DNA from: Agaricus subrufescens
Taxonomy: Eukaryota; Basidiomycota; Agaricomycetes; Agaricales; Agaricaceae
DNA length: 64,000 nt
Direction: 5' to 3'
Assembly: GCA_029945375.1 (NCBI GenBank)
Contig: CM057067.1
Coordinates: 1,674,001-1,738,000 of the forward strand
Positions within the stretch are counted from its first letter, which is position 1; every line of letters starts with the position of its first letter. The notes beneath the pieces are model-generated. The model searched no databases. It had not been told where the DNA came from and saw only the letters and a program-made list of their open reading frames with translations. Shown piece by piece: positions 58,491 to 64,000 of the stretch. Both the position numbers and the translations under genes were made by a program.

Positions 58491-60895
58491 CTACGTAGAA
58501 TACCATTGCACTCCGCCATCACTGGACCCGGATCCGTCTGGAATCGAAAGGCTTGACAAGCTCCACTCGCCCGTGTCCTCGTCCCAGTCGCCAGCCTGGT
58601 CAGGCCACAACTCAAAATTTTCATCTCTGAAAATTCTCTCGCCTTCAGATAGATCTGCCGTCTCAAATTCCCGGTAATATCTCATCTCAGAATCCAATGA
58701 CCAATACCAAAACGTGCTCATATGGCCCCGACCTTTAATGTAGAGCCCAGATAAAGCCTCGCCATCAGAATTGTGCCGAAAGAGAGGGAGCTCCAGGGTT
58801 GTTGGGCTCGGCTCATATCGTTGGATAACTTGAGCTTCTTCAAGCCTCGAAATACCCTGTAAGGCCATTTGTGACATGCTCTTGAGATAGTGTAGAGAAT
58901 GAACTCACCTTTCGAAGCTTATCGGAATCAAAGGCGAGCATGTCCCGATGTGCTACTGAACATAAGAATGTTCCTTGCACATTTTTCATGACGCAGCGAA
59001 AAGTCAAGGTTGAGCCTGGCAAACAAATATGCTCCTCGAAAGTCGATGATTGGATCATTAAATATTTACGATGGTCCACATCCCCGAATCGCCGAAGCGA
59101 TTGATCATCCAAGCCATTGTAGGGAAAGAACTTGTCGAGGAGAAACGTACCCACAAGTTCGAACACAAGGGCTCTAGCAGCTGAATTATACAACTCGGAA
59201 TCAAACCGCCAGGAGAGTACCTCGTGTACCTCGGCCACCCTGTCGGATGCATTAGCAGCCAAAATGAGGCCCCCTATGTATGGTAGTTAGCACAAGATTC
59301 AGTACAAGCATGAGACACATACTATTACTTTGGAAAGGATAGAAATGGGAGTAAGCAGTTTGGACCGCCAGAAGATGCTCGAATAATTTGTTGCGCATCC
59401 TCGAAGTAGCGACGCAAAATGAACCTGAGCGCGTAGGGTCGCGGAGAAAATCAAAGAATGATTTATGGTAAAACCCCAATTGTTCGTCTTGATCTGACAC
59501 TTCCACGAATAATGAAGCTGGTGAATGGGAAGCTACACGTCGAGAACATAAGTTTGCATTAAGGAGAACCAGGCACTGGTATGTGACTGCATACCATTAG
59601 GTCTAGTATGATGAATAACTGCGACAAGTTCGCCGCACAGCATTTTTGTTTTAGCTTCTGTAATCATGAGCATATTACTAGCGGAACGCATTCCTGTTGT
59701 AGCCAATTCGTTGCCATTCATGTGATCAAACACCATGAGGGAAAGAAAAAGTAGAACAGAGGAGTGTAGCTCGTTTGGCACGCGTTGTAAGATAAGGGTG
59801 TAGAAAGCATCCAATTCCTCGAAGGGTGCCCTCATAGAGACCCCATTGGAGTATTGTAGGGAAGCGTTTATGACCATACGTAGGAGCTCCTGTGGATCAT
59901 ATTGCGTGTCCGTTCGTCCTACAAAACGAAGGACTGTCGCGGCGTAAATGTATAGCCCCTCGGCCGTGGATACAAGAATATCCATGTCTTCTTCGGAGGG
60001 CCAAGGGACAGAGGATATGATGCCACGACGATGAAGAATATCTTGAAGGCCAGACCGGAGGTAGAGGTTGATCTCCCCATCGATACCCCGGGAGACTGGG
60101 AGAAATGTGGAGATAGAGAGGGATGTCACTCTATGATCCGCAAATGCAGCCTCTATCTGAGGCTCGGGACGGCTGAACAATAACCAGTAGAACGGAGTGC
60201 TACAAGTGGCGACTGATGATACCACAATTTCAATGATTTCTCTCTGAGCATCTTTGTCTGTGCATTCGTCGAGACCATCGATGAGGATAACACCCCCTCT
60301 AATACGTTTCCCCCTTCGCCCCAGCAGCCGCAAAGGCTCAACTATCAATTCTCTGAATTGGGACCTTAATTGCTTCCTGACAAGAGTAGGATCAAGTTGC
60401 AATTTCTTGTCGAGAAGCTCATGAAAATCAGGGCTTTTGGTGGAAAGCTGGTATGATATCGAGGGGAAAAGGCGGGCGTAATCGCTGCATCCGCGAATTG
60501 TAAAAAAGAATGAGGCCCCGAGCAGGAATCGCGAACGGAGTTCCTCTGCACACGTTTGGGCGATAGCAGATTTTCCCACTCCTGCAGGACCAGTCATCCG
60601 ATATATTGGAACGGCAGATTGGGCGGTAGCCCAGTTGAGGATGTCTTCGATGTACTGCGATCGAGTTCCAGGAAAGCATGATGGCGCATATCGACGAGAA
60701 TCAGAATCAAAGACTGCTTCTGGAGCAGACGACTCTCGGAGGATGTCAATACCTTGAACATAATTATGAGAATGAATAATTTGCTTAGATCACGGGGAAC
60801 GTCCTACCACTTTTCGGGGATTGGTAATGGTTGTTCTGGTCTGTAAACACGGGGTTGGATAAGACGAAGTTTCGTGCATGCTGAAATGCGGGCAT
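58491..60895 (-). CDS. NACHT-domain NTPase (fungal NLR-like), tandem copy 1
   Basis: Five exons in phase: 60808-60895 (ATG), 59595-60752, 59323-59532, 58909-59273, 58491-58856 (stop), 728 aa. N-terminus PAFQHARNFVLSNPVF. Walker A GPAGVGKSAIAQ, Walker B VILIDGLDEC, sensor FSRPEPQIEAAF. The winged-helix-like FYHKSFFDFLRDP follows. The C-terminal module contains RFGDVDHRKYLM and STFWYWSLDSEMRYY and ends in an acidic Ser/Gly-rich tail. No repeat sensor domain. Fungal NACHT proteins of this kind are thought to act in non-self recognition and cell death control; the ligand is unknown. The gene seems intact. It is about 2.95 kb from its twin downstream in sequence. Confidence 0.82.
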
Positions 60896-61436
60896 AGGAA
60901 GAGAAAGCGTGAGACAAGTGCAATTGCTCGATGGGTTACAACACAGCTTTTCCCAGGCTGTTCTTGATACAGAACGAACAGGAAGTTGTCGAACCCGTGG
61001 TAGGTATTATTTGACCAAAGACAGCTCCAGCGCGAGAGACAAGAATTAGAACCGGATTTGTCTTTATATGTTTCAGAGTAGCGACAGCAACAAACAAAGT
61101 TGTATAGAGTCAAGAGACCATGATTGTTCCCAGCAGAACGCGCCAAGTCACGTGAACGTAACCGATCGGCGATCAGCGATACTTGCTTCCCTGGTTCAGA
61201 TTATTCCTCAGGCTCCTACCCGGAGGCAAACATGTCAAAACATGCAATCTAAGGATTGTGCCTCGATCCACTTTCGGATGGGTCCGTGCCAGACATTTCC
61301 TGCAGAGCCTTAACACCCTGTAGATCGCACCTTCTCTGAATAAGTAAATTCAAAGTCGCGTAAAATGGCAAAGCTAGTATGGGTACGATTGCGACATAAC
61401 AACAGATTATACTTTTGCTGGTTGAGTGCCAGTGTA
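60896..61436. other. Spacer between tandem NACHT copies
   Basis: The first ~150 bp matches the sequence after 63846, and the last ~190 bp matches that before 58491, so the junction of the ~2.95-kb tandem unit lies here (around 61070-61240). No ORF supported. Confidence 0.5.
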
Positions 61437-63846
61437 CTACGTAGAATACCATTGCACATCGTCATCACTAGAGTCAGATTCATCCGGAATCGAAGGGCTT
61501 GACGAACTCCACTCGTCTGCGTCCTTGTCCCAGTCGCCAGCCTTATCGGGCCACAACTCAAAATTCTCCTCTCTGAAAATTCTTTCGCCTTCAGATAAAT
61601 CTGCCGTCTCAAATTCCCGGTAGTATTTCATCTCAGGATTTAACGACCAATACCAAAACGTGCTCATCTGACCCCGACCTTTAAGATAGAGCCCAGATAA
61701 AGCTTCGCCATTAGAATTGTACCGAAAGAGGGGGAGCTCCAGGGTGGTTGAGCTTGGCTCATAACGTTGGAGAACTTGAGCCTCTTCAAGCCTCGAAATA
61801 CCCTGTAAGGCCACTTGTGACATGCTCTTGAGATAGTATAGAGAATGAACTTACCTTTCGAAGCTTGTCGGCATCAAAGGTGAGCATGTCCCGATGTGCT
61901 ACTGAACAAATGATTGTTCCTTGCATATTCTTGATGACGCAGTTAAAAGACAAGGTTAAGCCTGGCGAACAAACATCCTCCTCGAAAGTCCGTGATTGGA
62001 TCATTAGATATCTACGATGATCCACATCCCCAAATCCCCGAAGCGATTGATTATCCAAGTTATTGTAGGGAAAAAAACTGTCGAGGAGGAGCGTGCCCAC
62101 AAGTTCAAACACAAGAATTCTAGCGGCTGAATTCAATAGCTCGGAATTAAACCGCAAGGAAAGTACATCATTATGCACTTCAGTAACACTGCCCTCTGCG
62201 TGAGTAGCAAGAATGAGGCCCTCTGCGTGCAGTAGTCAGTACGGGAGTCGGTAAGTGGCGTGAGTCACGTACTGTCACATTGGAAAGGATAAGAAATGGA
62301 GTAAGTAGTCTGAAGCGCAACAAGTCGTTCGAATAACATGTTGCGCATTCTTGTAGTAGTGACACAAAACGGACCCGAGCGAATAGGATCGCAAAGAAAA
62401 TCAAAGAACGATTTATGGTAAAAACCCAGCCATTCTTCTCGAATTATCACCTCTTCGAACGGCGAGGTGGCTGAATGGAAACCTGCATGTTGAAGATATA
62501 CGTTTGTATCAAAGAGATTCAGGCAATGATATGTGACCGGCATACCAGAAGGTCCGATACAATAAACCACTGCGACGAGTTCGCCATACAACATCCTCGT
62601 TTTAGCCTCTGTAATCATGAGCACATTACTGGCGGAACGAATTCCTATTGTACTTGGTTTGATGCCATTTATGTGATCAAGTACTATGAGGGAAAGAAGA
62701 AGTTGAACAGAGGAGTGCAGTTCGTTTGGCACGCGTTGTAAGATAAGGGTGTAGAAAGCATCCAACTCCTCGAAGGGTGAACCCATAGAACCACCATTGG
62801 AACGTTGTATGGAAGCGTTTATGACCATATGTAGGAGTTCCTGTGGATCATATTGTGAGTCCGTTCGCTCTACAAAACGAAGGACTGTCGCAGCATAAAT
62901 GTACAGCCCCTCGGCCGTGGATACAAGAACAGACATGGCTTCCTCGGAGGGCCAAGGGACAGAGGTCGTGATACCGCGACGACGAAGAATGTCTCGAAGG
63001 CCCGATCGGAGGTAGAGGTCAATTTCCCCATCAATACCACGGGAGACTGGGAGTAACACGGAGATAGAGAGGGATGTCGCTCTATTGTCCGCAAATGCAG
63101 CCTCTATCTGAGGCTCAGGACGGCTGAAAAATAACCAGCAGAACGCAGTGCTACGAGTTGCGACTGAGGATATTACAATTTCGATAATTTCTCTTTGAGC
63201 ATCCTTATCTGTGCATTCGTCGAGACCATCGATGAGGATAACATTCCCTCCAATACGTTTTCTCCTTTGCTCCAGCACCCGCAAGGGTTCAACTATCAAT
63301 TCTCTGAATTGGGACCTTAATTGCTTCCTGACAAGAGTAGGATCAAGTTGCAATTTCTTGTCGAGAAGCTCATGAAAATCAGGGCTTTTGGCGGAGAGCT
63401 GGTATGATATCGAGGGGAAAAGGCGGGCGTAATCGCTGCATCCGTGAATTGTAAAAAAGAATGAGGCCCCGAGCAGGAATCGCGAACGGAGTTCCTCTGC
63501 ACACGTTTGGGCGATAGCAGATTTTCCCACTCCTGCAGGACCAGTCATCCGATATATTGGAACGGCAGATTGGGCGGTAGCCCAGTTGAGGATGTCTTCG
63601 ATGTACTGCGATCGAGTTCCAGGAAAGCATGATGGCGCATATCGACGAGAATCAGAATCAAAGGCTGCTTCTGGAGCAGACGACTCTCGGAGGATGTCAA
63701 TACCTTGAACATAATTATGAGAATGAATAATTTGCTTAGATCACAGGGAACATCCTACCACTTTTCGGGGATTGGTAATGATAGTTCTGGTCGGTAAACA
63801 CGGGGTTGGATAAGACGAAGTTTCGCGCATGCTGAAATGCGGGCAT
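61437..63846 (-). CDS. NACHT-domain NTPase (fungal NLR-like), tandem copy 2
   Basis: Exons in phase: 63759-63846, 62546-63703, 62273-62482, 61855-62222, 61437-61802, 729 aa. Exon lengths are the same as in copy 1 except the fourth (368 versus 365 nt). Walker A, Walker B (LIDGLDEC) and FYHKSFFDFLCDP are intact. The second intron (62483-62545, 63 nt) is a multiple of three without stops, so it may look coding, but its GTATGC..GCAG ends align with the 62-nt intron of copy 1. Differences from copy 1 cluster after the NACHT core, in the part before FYHKSF and in the C-terminal module. Duplication is recent relative to the gene at 14-16 kb. Confidence 0.82.
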
Positions 63847-64000
63847 AGGAAGAGAAAGCGTGAGACAAGTGCAATTGCTCGATTGAGTATAACGCGGCTT
63901 TTCCCAGGCTGATACAGAACGAACAGGAAGCTGTCGAACCCGTAGTAGGTATTATTTGACCACAGAGAGTTCCAGTGCGAGAGACAGGAATTAGAACCGG
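63847..64000. other. Upstream region of tandem NACHT copy 2
   Basis: Repeats the sequence upstream of copy 1 (60896-61050) with small changes, including a deletion of about 13 bp in the ttgttcttgata-like part. The tandem array may continue beyond the window. Confidence 0.5.

Noticed and set aside
62483..62545. Coding read-through in tandem NACHT copy 2
   Set aside because: Aligned with a 62-nt intron in copy 1 that cannot be coding; so treated as an intron.
1..64000. CRISPR arrays, rRNA genes, tRNA genes
   Set aside because: No regularly spaced repeats of CRISPR type and no rRNA sequence were noticed; tRNA genes could not be excluded by eye but none stood out.

Overview
The window looks like a nuclear contig from a basidiomycete fungus, most likely a mushroom-forming agaricomycete. 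Genes are split by many introns of about 45-65 nt with GT..AG ends. The gene families are typical of that group: NACHT P-loop NTPases, a DUF6532-type protein, a Plavaka-type transposase and a Tnp2-type CACTA transposase. All identifications were made by reading the sequence; no database search was run.

Left part (1-23.2 kb) is mixed host and transposon sequence. It holds the 3' part of a multi-membrane-span protein (1-1254), a 10-exon gene of unknown function (4538-6024), and a complete six-exon threonine synthase on the minus strand (9926-11790, THR4), the one clear housekeeping gene. Next come an acidic Ser-rich protein (12437-13627), a NACHT NTPase (14199-16611, minus) and an eight-exon DUF6532-like gene (17307-19146, minus). 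The last stands head to head with an apparently intact five-exon Plavaka transposase (19499-22658). Large stretches (1.25-4.5 kb, 6.0-9.9 kb) hold no gene I can defend.

Middle part (23683-55131) is the main discovery: a giant composite DNA transposon of about 31.4 kb. Its ends read CACTGC...GCAGTG and are flanked by AATA on both sides. Its arms are very long inverted repeats (about 4.6 kb left, about 7.3 kb right, the right one enlarged by a nested 1.58-kb Tc1/mariner-like element). Inside are a CACTA Tnp2 transposase with two in-frame TGA codons and a frameshift, and at least eight other genes. The minus-strand block holds a conserved transposon-cargo protein, a basic/acidic nuclear-type protein, a 611-aa coiled-coil protein with a C-terminal membrane anchor, and a SUN-domain membrane protein. 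The plus-strand block holds a small cargo exon, a WD40-like protein with a C-terminal membrane anchor, a 697-aa protein, a small acidic coiled-coil protein and then Tnp2. A SUN protein together with two tail-anchored proteins on one mobile element suggests nuclear-envelope or endomembrane attachment; this is inference. Each arm carries one copy of a small three-exon gene, and the right arm also holds what looks like a captured piece of glucosidase II beta. Clusters of a GAC-N4/5-GTC dyad sit at the inner ends of both arms and at two internal sites.

Right part (55.1-64 kb): a direct repeat of a captured CstF64/Rna15 RRM fragment lies just outside each end of the giant element (23224-23489 and about 55550-55850). 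A 588-bp MITE with a perfect TGA target duplication follows. Then come an inverted NACHT gene relic (about 57084-58250, plus strand) and two near-identical tandem NACHT genes on the minus strand (58491-60895 and 61437-63846, unit about 2.95 kb). This is a birth-and-death cluster of NLR-like genes next to transposons.
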